64,000 nt of DNA from a virus, in IMG/VR virus record IMGVR_UViG_3300032083_001599, positions 28,193 through 92,192 of that record; one strand, given 5' to 3'. This document shows, one piece after another, positions 32,973-41,646 of this stretch. Positions within the stretch are counted from its first letter, which is position 1; every line of letters begins with the position of its first letter. The notes below the pieces were generated by a model. That model made no database searches. It was given only the letters and a program-made list of their open reading frames with translations, and had not been told where the DNA came from. Both the position numbers and the translations under genes were made by a program.

Positions 32973-34448
32973 ATGACTAAGTTAGTCATGTCCAAAAAGA
33001 ATGAAGTCTTTTTAAAGATTGAATCCGAGCCTCATGTATACCAAGAATTATCTGACCACTTTTCATTTGATATTGAGGGTGCTAAGTACATGAATCAGTA
33101 TCGCAAAAGATACTGGGATGGGAAAATTAGATTATTCTCAACACATACTAGAGAGTTGTATGTTGGGTTATTAGATAAGTTGATATCCTTTTGTAAAAGA
33201 CAAGGATATGAATATGAATTTTGCGATAATAAATTCTATGGCACACCTTATGAAGAGAATGAATTTATCTCTAAAGAAGGAACCAAAGATTATATGCTGA
33301 CTATTTGTAATCGTCAGCCTCGTGATTATCAAGTAGAGGGAGTATTCGATGCTCTAAGACACAATAGAAGGTTAGTGATAAGCCCCACAGCCTCCGGCAA
33401 ATCTTTGATGATTTACTCAATCGTGAGGTACTATACAGAGCGCAAACAAAATATCCTCCTAGTTGTTCCAACGACATCTCTGGTAGAGCAGATGCATAAG
33501 GACTTTGAGGAGTATGGATGGGATGCTTCTTCATATTGTCAAAAAATTTATGCAGGTAAGGAACGAGAGGCAAAATCACCTGTCGTAATAACAACCTGGC
33601 AATCTATCTATAAGTTGGAGAAAAGTTATTTTGAACGATTTAATGTCGTGATTGGCGATGAGGCTCATTTGTTTAAGGCAAAGTCTCTTACTAGTATTAT
33701 GACTAAGTTACATCAAGCAAAATATCGTTTTGGTTTTACTGGCACACTAGATGGAACACAAACTCACAAATGGGTATTAGAAGGATTGTTTGGACCATCA
33801 TATAAATTGGTTCGTACAGAAGAGTTAATGAATAAAGGGTATCTTGCAAAACTAAATGCAAAAATTCTTTTATTAAAACATGATGAGAGAGTATTTGATT
33901 CATACTTGGAAGAAATTGATTATTTAATTTCTCACGACAAAAGAAATAAATTTATTAAAAATTTAAGCTTAGACTTAAAAGGAAATACTCTAGTGCTCTT
34001 TGCAAGAGTTGAAGATCATGGGAGGGTTCTTTTTGATATGATAAATAAAAACATAGAAGAAAATCGAAAAGTCTTCTTTATTCATGGTGGAGTAGATGTT
34101 GAGGATAGAGAGCTAGCCCGTTCCATTATTGAAACTGAAACCAACTCAATTATTGTTGCTTCTTACGGAACTTTTTCCACTGGAATTAATATTAAAAATC
34201 TACACAATGTAATATTTGCATCTCCATCTAAATCAAGAATTAGAAATTTACAATCAATTGGTAGAGTGCTTAGAAAAGGTACTAACAAATTTAGCGCAAC
34301 ACTTTATGATATTGCTGATGATTGTACTTTTCGTTCAAAAAGAAATTACACATTAAACCATCTCATCGAAAGAATTAAAATTTACAAAGAAGAAAAATTT
34401 AATTATGATATGGTAACTATCAACCTGAGGGAAAAGCATGAACGATGA
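32973..34448 (+). CDS. uvsW: UvsW RNA-DNA / branched-DNA helicase
   Basis: Superfamily 2 helicase that unwinds R-loops and branched recombination intermediates and shuts off origin replication. Start chosen at ATG 32973 after GGGG at 32965-32968. Walker A SPTASGKS near residue 137, DEAH box in IGDEAHLFKA near 228, motif III FGFTGTLDG, and motif VI SIGRVLRKG are intact. The N-terminal 90 residues form the DNA-binding domain. Overlaps the next gene by 11 bases. Confidence 0.95.
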   Translation: MTKLVMSKKNEVFLKIESEPHVYQELSDHFSFDIEGAKYMNQYRKRYWDGKIRLFSTHTRELYVGLLDKLISFCKRQGYEYEFCDNKFYGTPYEENEFISKEGTKDYMLTICNRQPRDYQVEGVFDALRHNRRLVISPTASGKSLMIYSIVRYYTERKQNILLVVPTTSLVEQMHKDFEEYGWDASSYCQKIYAGKEREAKSPVVITTWQSIYKLEKSYFERFNVVIGDEAHLFKAKSLTSIMTKLHQAKYRFGFTGTLDGTQTHKWVLEGLFGPSYKLVRTEELMNKGYLAKLNAKILLLKHDERVFDSYLEEIDYLISHDKRNKFIKNLSLDLKGNTLVLFARVEDHGRVLFDMINKNIEENRKVFFIHGGVDVEDRELARSIIETETNSIIVASYGTFSTGINIKNLHNVIFASPSKSRIRNLQSIGRVLRKGTNKFSATLYDIADDCTFRSKRNYTLNHLIERIKIYKEEKFNYDMVTINLREKHER

Positions 34449-34869
34449 CTTTTACGCAAGTATCAAATTAGTATCTGGTGAAGAAATCTTTGCCATTACT
34501 TCTTCGGAAGAAGACACTTTAATTTTACAAGACCCTGTTTGTATTGAAACAATACATGGACCAAGAGGCTCCTTTATAAGAGTTGAACCATGGATGCATG
34601 TTCCTAAGGATCAGTTTTATTTTATTGATAAGAGACAAGTTATTACAATGACTGAAGTTGAAAGTGATAACGAAATGATTGATTATTATACAAATTATAT
34701 AATTGACGCCGCTGAAGATAGAATGGGAATCAACACTAGATCTAGTGGTAAGGTAAAGCCATCTGAAAAGATGGGATACAGAGGCAGCGTTAAATCTGCT
34801 AAAGAAAAACTTGAACAGATTCTGGAATTAGAGTGTGATCCTAAAGCAGGCATTGCAACTCATGCTTAA
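34438..34869 (+). CDS. Conserved cyanophage protein, Sm-like start, 143 aa
   Basis: The first half (YASIKLVSGEEIFAITSSEE, LILQDPVCIETI) has a strand pattern like Sm/LSm or similar small beta-barrels. The second half is helical and basic (KVKPSEKMGYRGSVKSAKEK). Related proteins occur in the same place in other cyanomyoviruses, between uvsW and 55. It may bind RNA or a polymerase partner; this is an inference from fold pattern only. The stop overlaps TAAGCTT-CA-AAGCTTA, a short inverted repeat. Confidence 0.6.
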   Translation: MNDDFYASIKLVSGEEIFAITSSEEDTLILQDPVCIETIHGPRGSFIRVEPWMHVPKDQFYFIDKRQVITMTEVESDNEMIDYYTNYIIDAAEDRMGINTRSSGKVKPSEKMGYRGSVKSAKEKLEQILELECDPKAGIATHA

Positions 34870-34945
34870 GCTTCAAAGCTTAGATACAGTGCTTCTGAAC
34901 TTCGACAAAGTTATTCTACAGAGAAAAGCATAGTTTGTCAAGTTA

Positions 34946-34954
34946 TGCTATAAT
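34946..34954 (+). promoter_or_regulatory. Extended -10 promoter before gene 55
   Basis: TGCTATAAT is a perfect extended -10 (TGnTATAAT) 24 bases before the gene 55 ATG. No convincing -35 hexamer lies 17 bases upstream (AAGCAT), as is usual for extended -10 promoters. It would give host-sigma-dependent early or middle expression of the late sigma factor. Confidence 0.62.
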
Positions 34955-34977
34955 GTAAACATAAACTTACAGCAGAT

Positions 34978-35451
34978 ATGCCTAAAAAAAGATCTGAACA
35001 TTATGTGAATAATAAAGAATTGTTAGATGCGATGGTTGAATATCGTATCAAAGCAAAAATTGCTAAAGAGAATGGAGATGCTCCTCCACCTATTAGCAAT
35101 TATTTGGGTGACTGTTTTCTTAAGATTGCTACACACCTTTCATATAAACCTAACTTTGTGAATTATATGTTCAGAGAGGATATGATTGGTGATGGGATTG
35201 AGAATTGTGTTCAATATATTCATAACTTTAATCCAGAGAAATCAACAAATCCTTTTGCGTATTTTACTCAAATTATTTACTACGCATTTCTTCGTAGAAT
35301 TCAGAAAGAAAAAAAGCAATTAGAAATTAAAACAAAAATTATTGAAAGAACTGGATATGATCAAGTAATGGTTATTGAAGATGGAGCTAATGGATCTACA
35401 AGCGACTATAACACCATCAAAGATAATATTCAGTATAGGACATCAAGATGA
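34978..35451 (+). CDS. gp55: Late sigma factor gp55
   Basis: Redirects host RNA polymerase to late promoters (ATAAATA-type) together with the gp45 clamp and gp33. The 157 residues (T4: 185) contain NYLGDCFLKIATHLSYKPNF and the strongly conserved region-2-like segment NPFAYFTQIIYYAFLRRIQK, which recognises the -10 element. It has its own sigma70-type promoter, fitting a regulatory switch made before late genes. The ATGA end couples it to a short downstream ORF. Confidence 0.93.
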   Translation: MPKKRSEHYVNNKELLDAMVEYRIKAKIAKENGDAPPPISNYLGDCFLKIATHLSYKPNFVNYMFREDMIGDGIENCVQYIHNFNPEKSTNPFAYFTQIIYYAFLRRIQKEKKQLEIKTKIIERTGYDQVMVIEDGANGSTSDYNTIKDNIQYRTSR

Positions 35452-35588
35452 ACGACAAAGAGCGTCTTACTAAGCAAGTAAAAGAATCAGACCCATGTCG
35501 AGATAATTCTGATAGGGGGTATTGGCGTAAAAGACTTCGTGATTTAGAACAAGGTAAAGTAAATGAAACTGACTCAAGATCTAATTAA
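35448..35588 (+). CDS. Small charged protein, 46 aa
   Basis: A 46-codon frame (MNDKERLTKQVKESDPCRDN) overlapping the gene 55 TGA (ATGA) and the next gene by 26 bases. Basic and arginine-rich (GYWRKRLRDLEQGK), helical, with one cysteine. Not recognised; the position directly after the sigma factor makes a small transcription accessory conceivable, but there is no motif evidence. Confidence 0.45.
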   Translation: MNDKERLTKQVKESDPCRDNSDRGYWRKRLRDLEQGKVNETDSRSN

Positions 35589-35781
35589 TGAAATAGCATG
35601 TGCTATGGACATGCGTAAAAAGAATGGTGATCCAGTATGGGAAGATGGTGACGAAATTGCAATTGAAATAGCTGGCACATTTGCTGCAGATAAATTTATT
35701 GTTATTAAAAACAAAAGTAAATCTCCAGTAATTTCATCCTTACCTCTGGATAGAGAACACAAACCACATCATTTGAAATGA
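35563..35781 (+). CDS. Conserved small protein, 72 aa
   Basis: MKLTQDLINEIACAMDMRKK followed by an acidic stretch (VWEDGDEIAIEIAG) and a basic end. I associate this place, between 55 and 47, with small conserved cyanophage genes. No domain or catalytic motif. The start lies in the end of the 46-residue ORF and its stop overlaps the gene 47 ATG. Confidence 0.6.
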   Translation: MKLTQDLINEIACAMDMRKKNGDPVWEDGDEIAIEIAGTFAADKFIVIKNKSKSPVISSLPLDREHKPHHLK

Positions 35782-36830
35782 AAATTGGAATCATAACTGA
35801 TCAACACTTTGGTGCTCGTAAGGGTAGTAAATTGTTTCATGATTATTTTTTAAAATTTTATAATGAAACTTTTTTTCCTACTCTTCTTGCTGAGGGTATC
35901 ACAACTATTATCGATATGGGAGACACTTTCGATAATCGTCGGAGCATTGACTTCTGGTCTCTCAAATGGGCTAAAGAGAATTACTATGATCGTCTCCGTG
36001 ATATGGGGATCACTGTATACACTGTTGTGGGTAATCATACTGCCTACTATAAAAATAATAACTCAATTAATACAATCGATTTATTATTACGAGAGTATGA
36101 TAACATCATCCCTATCACTGATTATGCTGAGCACTTGATTGGTGGTACAAAATTTGCATTTATTTCTTGGATTAATAAAGAGAATGAACAGCAAACTCTA
36201 AACTTGATTAATAAGAGCACTGCAAAAATTGCTGTTGGTCATTTGGAACTTAACGGGTTTGCTGCTTATCGTGGGTTCATGCAAGACCGTGGATATGAAG
36301 CAGAGTATTTGAGGAAATTTGATCGTGTATTTACTGGACACTATCACACTCGTAGTAACGATGGTCAAGTCTTTTATTTGGGAAATCCTTATGAATTGTA
36401 TTGGAACGATGTTAACGACCCTAGAGGCTTCCATCTCTTTGATACTGAGACATACGATTTAGAACAGATTGATAATCCCAATCATATGTTCTACAACATC
36501 TATTATGAAGATACTCCTCATCAGATGTTGAATGCTTCAGAATATGCTGGTAAAATTGTTAAAGTTATTGTTCGTAAAAAAACAAAACCAAAAGACTTTG
36601 AGAAGTTTATTGATAAACTGTATACTGTTGGTGTAGAAGAACTCAAAGTTATCGAGAATTTTGATTATAATCAAGGATGGTTACATGGAGAAGATTTAGA
36701 TATTAGTGAAGAAGAGAATACGATGTCTATTTTAAACAGATGTATCGAAGATACTGAAACAGATATTGATAAGTCTAGAATTAAAACCCTATTTGGTTCT
36801 TTATACTCAAAAGCTTGTGAAGTTGAATAA
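35778..36830 (+). CDS. gp47: Recombination nuclease subunit gp47 (SbcD/Mre11-like)
   Basis: Metallophosphoesterase nuclease that partners gp46 to resect double-strand ends for recombination-dependent replication. Phosphodiesterase motifs: DQH at residues 8-10, GDTFDNR from 48, GNHTAYY, and TGHYHTR with the metal-binding histidines. 350 residues against 339 in T4. Encoded just upstream of 46 with one small gene between, as in T4-like phages. Confidence 0.94.
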   Translation: MKIGIITDQHFGARKGSKLFHDYFLKFYNETFFPTLLAEGITTIIDMGDTFDNRRSIDFWSLKWAKENYYDRLRDMGITVYTVVGNHTAYYKNNNSINTIDLLLREYDNIIPITDYAEHLIGGTKFAFISWINKENEQQTLNLINKSTAKIAVGHLELNGFAAYRGFMQDRGYEAEYLRKFDRVFTGHYHTRSNDGQVFYLGNPYELYWNDVNDPRGFHLFDTETYDLEQIDNPNHMFYNIYYEDTPHQMLNASEYAGKIVKVIVRKKTKPKDFEKFIDKLYTVGVEELKVIENFDYNQGWLHGEDLDISEEENTMSILNRCIEDTETDIDKSRIKTLFGSLYSKACEVE

Positions 36831-37099
36831 TGTTTTTATTGACTGAGAAAGATAAAAAAGAAGAAGGGGCATATGCCGTAAAAGATCGTAGAGGAAACAA
36901 GGTCCTTTTTATCTTTGAGGAAGAAGACGATGCAATTAGATATGCTCAGCAACTCGAAGAAGATCATGGAGTTGCAATGTCAACGATTGAGATTGAAGAA
37001 GACCTTGCAATAAAAGCCTGTGAGCTGTATAATTATAAGTATTCAGTGATTACTTCCCAAGACATCGTAATTCCACCTTCACAAGATGATAACATTTGA
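36830..37099 (+). CDS. DUF3110 domain protein, 89 aa
   Basis: NKVLFIFEEEDDAIRYAQQL and the acidic segment after it (EIEEDLAIKACELYNYKYSV) ending VIPPSQD match the DUF3110 family, which is otherwise found in cyanobacteria and plastid-containing lineages. It probably came from the host. It lies between 47 and 46 with a one-base overlap upstream and a 14-base overlap downstream, so it is made in step with the nuclease subunits. Function of DUF3110 is not known. Confidence 0.75.
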   Translation: MFLLTEKDKKEEGAYAVKDRRGNKVLFIFEEEDDAIRYAQQLEEDHGVAMSTIEIEEDLAIKACELYNYKYSVITSQDIVIPPSQDDNI

Positions 37100-38816
37100 A
37101 AAAATTAGATGGAAGAATTTTTTATCTACTGGAGATCAGTGGACAGAAATTCAACTCAATAAGAGTTCCACTACATTAGTTATAGGTACAAACGGTGCTG
37201 GCAAATCCACAATGCTTGATGCATTATGTTTTGCACTATTCAATAAACCATATCGTAAGATTAACAAACCACAACTAGTTAATAGTTCTAATGAGAAGGG
37301 ATGCTTAGTTGAGGTTGAGTTTTCTGTAGGACCTAAAAAGTATATGGTTCGTAGGGGCATCAAGCCAAATGTGTTTGATGTTCTTGTTGATGGTGAAATG
37401 AAAAATAAAGAATCTGATGACAGAGCAAATCAAAAGATTGTAGAAGATCAGATTCTTAAACTAAACTACAAGTCTTTCACTCAGATTGTTATATTGGGTA
37501 GTAGCAACTTCGTGCCCTTCATGCAGTTGTCTCAGTCGCACCGTAGAGAGGTGATTGAGGACCTTCTTGATATTCGTATCTTCTCAGCTATGAACAACCT
37601 GCTGAAGGAGGATATTCGGCAGTCTAGAGAGATTATTAAAAGTCTTACTCTAAAGAAATCTAACATTAAAGATAAGATTTCAATGCAATCATCTTTTATT
37701 GAAGATTTAGAGACTAGACACAAAGATAATATTGATAAGAATGAGACAAAGATAGAGAGACTCATTCAGGATGCTTTGAATGCAGACGAAAGTAATAAAA
37801 AACTTTCGTTACAGATAGAATCTTTGCAGAATGAGATAAGTAAATATAACAATGCAACTAGCAAACTTCGTGAGCTTGGTGGATTGAAAGGAAAGATATC
37901 TAATAAAGTAGCTACTATTACTAAAGAGCATAAGTTTTTTACAGAGAATACGGTATGCCCCACCTGCACCCAATCTATCGAAGAAGATTTTAGAATAAAT
38001 AAAATCAGTGACGCTCAATTTAAAGCAAAGGAACTCCAAGAAGGTTTCTTAAAACTGGAGGAGTCGATACGGATAGAAGAAGATAAAGAGCGTCACTTCA
38101 AAAAATTATCAACGGAGATTACTGAACTCACACATGACATTTCTCAAAATAATGTTAGGATTTCTGGATTCCAGCGTCAAGTCAGAGATTTACAATCGGA
38201 AATTCAAACTCTTACCAGTCAGTTACAAAACAGAAATTCTGAACATGAGAAGTTAGATGGGTTTAAGGAAGATCTTCAAGTAGTATTTGAGAAACTTGCC
38301 GATAAAAACGAGGAAGTTAAATACAATGATTTTGCTTACTCCATGCTCAAGGACGGTGGAGTAAAGACAAAGATAATCAAAAAGTATCTTCCCCTTATTA
38401 ATAAGCAAGTTAATCGGTATCTTCAGATGATGGACTTTTATGTCAACTTACATCTTGACGAAGAATTTGGAGAGACGATTCAAAGCCCGATCCATGACAA
38501 GTTTACTTATTCCTCGTTTTCTGAGGGGGAGAAAATGAGAATTGACTTGGCACTTCTCTTTGCTTGGAGGGAAGTTGCCAGGTTCAAAAACTCTGCTAAT
38601 ACAAATCTTTTAATTCTAGATGAAGTATTTGATAGCTCTCTTGATACTGTAGGTACGGATGAGTTTACTAAGATTATTAGATTCGTTATTCAAGATGCAA
38701 ATACCTTTGTGATTTCTCATAAAGCAGACATGTTGGACAAATTTAATAATGTGGTAGAATTCTCTAAGAAAGGTGGGTTCTCCTACATGAGTGAAAAAAC
38801 ATCCGTTGAGGGATAG
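37086..38816 (+). CDS. gp46: Recombination nuclease subunit gp46 (SbcC/Rad50-like)
   Basis: ATPase partner of gp47. Walker A GTNGAGKST at residues 34-42, a long coiled-coil arm (about 165-440) with the zinc hook CPTC near 291, the ABC signature FSEGEKMRIDLAL from about 478 and Walker B LLILDEVFDSSLD near 506. 576 residues; T4 gp46 is 560. The complex resects DNA ends for UvsX-mediated invasion and for host DNA breakdown. Confidence 0.95.
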   Translation: MITFEKIRWKNFLSTGDQWTEIQLNKSSTTLVIGTNGAGKSTMLDALCFALFNKPYRKINKPQLVNSSNEKGCLVEVEFSVGPKKYMVRRGIKPNVFDVLVDGEMKNKESDDRANQKIVEDQILKLNYKSFTQIVILGSSNFVPFMQLSQSHRREVIEDLLDIRIFSAMNNLLKEDIRQSREIIKSLTLKKSNIKDKISMQSSFIEDLETRHKDNIDKNETKIERLIQDALNADESNKKLSLQIESLQNEISKYNNATSKLRELGGLKGKISNKVATITKEHKFFTENTVCPTCTQSIEEDFRINKISDAQFKAKELQEGFLKLEESIRIEEDKERHFKKLSTEITELTHDISQNNVRISGFQRQVRDLQSEIQTLTSQLQNRNSEHEKLDGFKEDLQVVFEKLADKNEEVKYNDFAYSMLKDGGVKTKIIKKYLPLINKQVNRYLQMMDFYVNLHLDEEFGETIQSPIHDKFTYSSFSEGEKMRIDLALLFAWREVARFKNSANTNLLILDEVFDSSLDTVGTDEFTKIIRFVIQDANTFVISHKADMLDKFNNVVEFSKKGGFSYMSEKTSVEG

Positions 38817-38819
38817 ATT

Positions 38820-39353
38820 ATGTACATTGTAAAAAACCTTTTATCCAAAGCTGATGTTGAACAAATATATGGGCACTTGATGGAATCTTCGAGTTGGAAA
38901 ATTGGTGGTGCGTATGGTGGTGTAGATGATCCACTTACGCATTATCCAAGAACAGTGGCTATGGATATTAATGGTATGCATAGCCCGTTCTTATCTGGGT
39001 ACTTTATTTGTTTGATGAGTGTTCTTCGTGATAGAGTACAAGAAGAGTATGGGTTTACTTTACCAGTTGGTGGACTAGGTGCGATTGGATTTAACGCACA
39101 AAGAAAAGGAAATATTTCTGTATTCCATACAGATGGTGATTCTGAAGGTAAATATATTTGGAGCGTTGTTGGATTTCTTACTCCTCAATGGGACCCTTCA
39201 TGGGGAGGTGAACTGCAAATAGAGGATCGTACTTATACTTTTGAGCCTGGAGATTTTGTTGTCTTTAGATCAAACGAACTTCATGACGCTCTTCCTATCA
39301 AAGTAGATACTCCTTTCTGGAGAGTTAGTGTTGCTTGTATGATGGGTAGGTAG
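38820..39353 (+). CDS. 2OG-Fe(II) oxygenase-like protein A, 177 aa
   Basis: Probable 2-oxoglutarate/Fe(II)-dependent dioxygenase. The iron triad is visible: H103 and D105 in VFHTDGDSEG, distal H155 in SNELHDAL, and R168 in FWRVSVA, which would bind 2-oxoglutarate. The fold is the double-stranded beta helix expected (WGGELQIEDRTYTFEPGDFV). It begins 3 bases after gene 46. The substrate is unknown; related phage enzymes are thought to act on protein, nucleic acid or small metabolites. First of five oxygenase-like proteins in the window. Confidence 0.78.
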   Translation: MYIVKNLLSKADVEQIYGHLMESSSWKIGGAYGGVDDPLTHYPRTVAMDINGMHSPFLSGYFICLMSVLRDRVQEEYGFTLPVGGLGAIGFNAQRKGNISVFHTDGDSEGKYIWSVVGFLTPQWDPSWGGELQIEDRTYTFEPGDFVVFRSNELHDALPIKVDTPFWRVSVACMMGR

Positions 39354-39379
39354 ACGCATTACAAACTGTCCACTAAAGA

Positions 39380-39403
39380 CCTCTGGCTCCCACCAGGGGT
39401 TTT
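39380..39403 (+). promoter_or_regulatory. Hairpin covering the cobT-like ribosome-binding site
   Basis: CCTCTGG (39380-39386) pairs with CCAGGGG (39393-39399) around a CTCCCA loop, with one G-U pair, then TTTT. The AGGGG in the 3' arm is the best Shine-Dalgarno for the ATG at 39407 (7-base spacing), so the stem would mask it. It could also act as a weak terminator. Confidence 0.45.
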
Positions 39404-39406
39404 ATA

Positions 39407-41551
39407 ATGGATGCATACGAGAGAGGTCGCATGTTTCACGAGATCAAAGGCAAACTGGCACGATTGCTCGCTACTGAGAACCTAATTGTTGAGCATCGCG
39501 CTGTTGAGACTGCTCAGTTTGATGTAGTTCGTCGTGTACTAACTCTACCTAATTGGAAGATATCTTCAACTGATGTATATGATCTCTTGGTATCTCATGA
39601 GGTTGGTCATGCTCTATTCACAGATCCTAGGAATTGGTCTGTAGAATTGGAATGGAGTGATGTACCTCAAACTTTTGTAAACATTACTGAGGATGCTCGC
39701 ATTGAAAAGTTGATGAAGCGTAGGTATGCTGGGCTTTGTAAGACATTTTATCGTGGATATTCTGACCTTAACGATAGTGACTTCTTCGATATTGAAGGTC
39801 AGGATTTAGATAGGTTTTCTTTTGCTGATAGGATAAATTTGCATTTTAAACTTGGCACTCATGTCAATATCGAATTCTCCGAGAAAGAGATGGTAGTTGT
39901 TGATGCCGTTGAAAACGCTGAGACTTTTGATGACGCTTTGATGGCAGCAAAGCTTTTAAATAATTTTGTGAATGACGAACCTTCCACCCCAGAAATCCAA
40001 CCACAAGTGGGAAATACTACTAGTGAAGTTGAGCAAGAAGGTATGACGCATGAAGAGATGCTGGAAGAAGCAGAGAGTAGGGAAGAAGAGAATGAAAATA
40101 CTGAGCAAGATAGTGAACAGTCCGATGAAACTGAAACTGAAACTGAAACTGAAAGTGAAGATTTTGAGACCGTTGATGAACAAGAGCCTAAAACTGTTGA
40201 GGCATTTGAGAATCGTCTAAAGAATCTTGCTGACATGGAAGTTCATGAAAATAATTATGTGACAATTCCTAAGATTGATTTGAAGCATACTGTTATTTCT
40301 TCTAAGGAAATTCATGAATATGCTGAGGGAGAATGGCAAAAGTGGTTTGAGGAGCGTAAAGAATACCACTCATACTATACTGATATTCTAGATCGTCAAG
40401 ATAATGAATTTAATAAATTTAAGAAAGATTCAAACAAAGAAGTTAATTATTTGATTAAAGAATTTGAATGTAAGAAGTCTGCAGATTCTTATGCTCGTGC
40501 AACAACTAGTCGTACTGGAGTTCTGGATTGCACTAAACTGCATACCTACAAATACAATGAAGATCTTTTTAAAAAAGTTACTACTACTCCAGACGGTAAG
40601 AACCATGGATTGATTTTTGTTTTGGATTGGTCTGGATCTATGGCAAATTCTCTCATCCCAACTATTAAACAACTCTATAATTTGATCTGGTTCTGTCGTA
40701 AGGTAGGTATTCCTTATGATGTATATGCATTTACTTCTGAGTGGAATTATAAAGCGTGTCGTTTTTCTAGTATTGAAAAGAAAGAAGGTACGATATCTGT
40801 TAGTGATGAGTTTTCCATGCTCAATCTTTTGACTAGTAGTGTAAATAATGCCACTGCTAATCGTCAAATGTTGAATGTTTGGAGACTTGCTAGCTCCTTT
40901 ACAGATCACTCTGGGCTTTGTCCTGCTCGTTTATACTTATCAGGTACTCCTTTAAATGAAGCTATCATAACTCTTCATTATATTATTCCTGATTTTAAAA
41001 AAAGGAACAGAGTAGAAAAAATAAATTGTGTTATTCTTACTGACGGTGAGGCACAAGTTCCCTCTCGGACTGTCATGATGAAGCGCAGTTGGGAATGTGA
41101 TTATAGTGTTCGTAATCGTAGGATTGGTGACAATACTATTCTTAGAAATCTCAAAACTGGAACGGTTCGTCCTCTCTCTTGGATCTACTCTCAGTTTACT
41201 AAGTGTATGTTGACTGACTTAAAAGAAACTTTCCCCAATACAAACTTTATTGGATTTCGTATTTTAGAACATGGTGGGTCTTACTCGGCAATGATTCGTC
41301 AGTATATCGATAGATGGGAAGATCAAGATAAAGCGATGCGTAGTTGGAAGAAAGAAAAAACCTTTACTATTAAAAATGCTGGATATGATTCTTATTTTGT
41401 TGTGGGCAATTCATCTCTTTCTAATAGTACTGAGTTTGCTGTTAACGCTGGAGCATCAAAGGCAACCATCAAAAATGCTTTTAAAAAATCATTGTCTAGT
41501 AAAAAAATGAACAAGAGGATTTTAAATGAATTTATTTCTTTGGTAGCATGA
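39407..41551 (+). CDS. cobT: CobT-like VWA protein with HEXXH motif, 714 aa
   Basis: In cyanophages this gene sits beside cobS and is annotated as CobT or peptidase. Residues 64-68 HEVGH form a zinc-metalloprotease-type HExxH motif; a highly acidic low-complexity region covers about 200-265; the C-terminal half is a von Willebrand A domain with MIDAS residues DWSGSM from 407, a threonine in LSGTPLNEAI and VILTDGEA. CobT with the AAA+ CobS drives cobalt insertion in aerobic B12 synthesis, but no CobN is visible, so the pair may power a host or other chelatase, or act as a MoxR/VWA-type remodeller. The shared HExxH and VWA architecture is clear; the role is inferred. Confidence 0.78.
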   Translation: MDAYERGRMFHEIKGKLARLLATENLIVEHRAVETAQFDVVRRVLTLPNWKISSTDVYDLLVSHEVGHALFTDPRNWSVELEWSDVPQTFVNITEDARIEKLMKRRYAGLCKTFYRGYSDLNDSDFFDIEGQDLDRFSFADRINLHFKLGTHVNIEFSEKEMVVVDAVENAETFDDALMAAKLLNNFVNDEPSTPEIQPQVGNTTSEVEQEGMTHEEMLEEAESREEENENTEQDSEQSDETETETETESEDFETVDEQEPKTVEAFENRLKNLADMEVHENNYVTIPKIDLKHTVISSKEIHEYAEGEWQKWFEERKEYHSYYTDILDRQDNEFNKFKKDSNKEVNYLIKEFECKKSADSYARATTSRTGVLDCTKLHTYKYNEDLFKKVTTTPDGKNHGLIFVLDWSGSMANSLIPTIKQLYNLIWFCRKVGIPYDVYAFTSEWNYKACRFSSIEKKEGTISVSDEFSMLNLLTSSVNNATANRQMLNVWRLASSFTDHSGLCPARLYLSGTPLNEAIITLHYIIPDFKKRNRVEKINCVILTDGEAQVPSRTVMMKRSWECDYSVRNRRIGDNTILRNLKTGTVRPLSWIYSQFTKCMLTDLKETFPNTNFIGFRILEHGGSYSAMIRQYIDRWEDQDKAMRSWKKEKTFTIKNAGYDSYFVVGNSSLSNSTEFAVNAGASKATIKNAFKKSLSSKKMNKRILNEFISLVA
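40127..40156 (+). repeat. GAAACT hexanucleotide repeat in cobT-like gene
   Basis: Four perfect GAAACT units (40127-40150) and a fifth changed to GAAAGT encode an ET repeat in the acidic linker. Slipped-strand replication could change copy number by whole codon pairs without breaking the frame. Confidence 0.85.
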
Positions 41552-41586
41552 TTTACACTACGAGAGATCCAGTTGCCAGACTGTCT

Positions 41587-41623
41587 ACTCTGCCCCTGAC
41601 TCTGCCCCACTCTGCCCTATAAT
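41587..41623 (+). promoter_or_regulatory. Sigma70-like promoter with triple direct repeat (cobS)
   Basis: CTGACT (41596-41601), a 16-base spacer and a perfect TATAAT (41618-41623) form a plausible early promoter 23 bases before the cobS ATG. The region also contains ACTCTGCCC three times (41587, 41599, 41609), overlapping the -35 and spacer. Such close repeats may bind a regulator. Confidence 0.5.
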
Positions 41624-41646
41624 AACTACATCAACAAACAAAGCAA

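Noticed and set aside
34862-34880. Inverted repeat TAAGCTT-CA-AAGCTTA as terminator after the Sm-like gene
   Set aside because: The stem is short and AT-rich and there is no T run after it.
39859-40236. 125-codon antisense serine-rich ORF over the acidic region of the cobT-like gene
   Set aside because: It is the complement of GAA/GAG/ACT-rich codons, hence Ser/Phe runs; not a gene.
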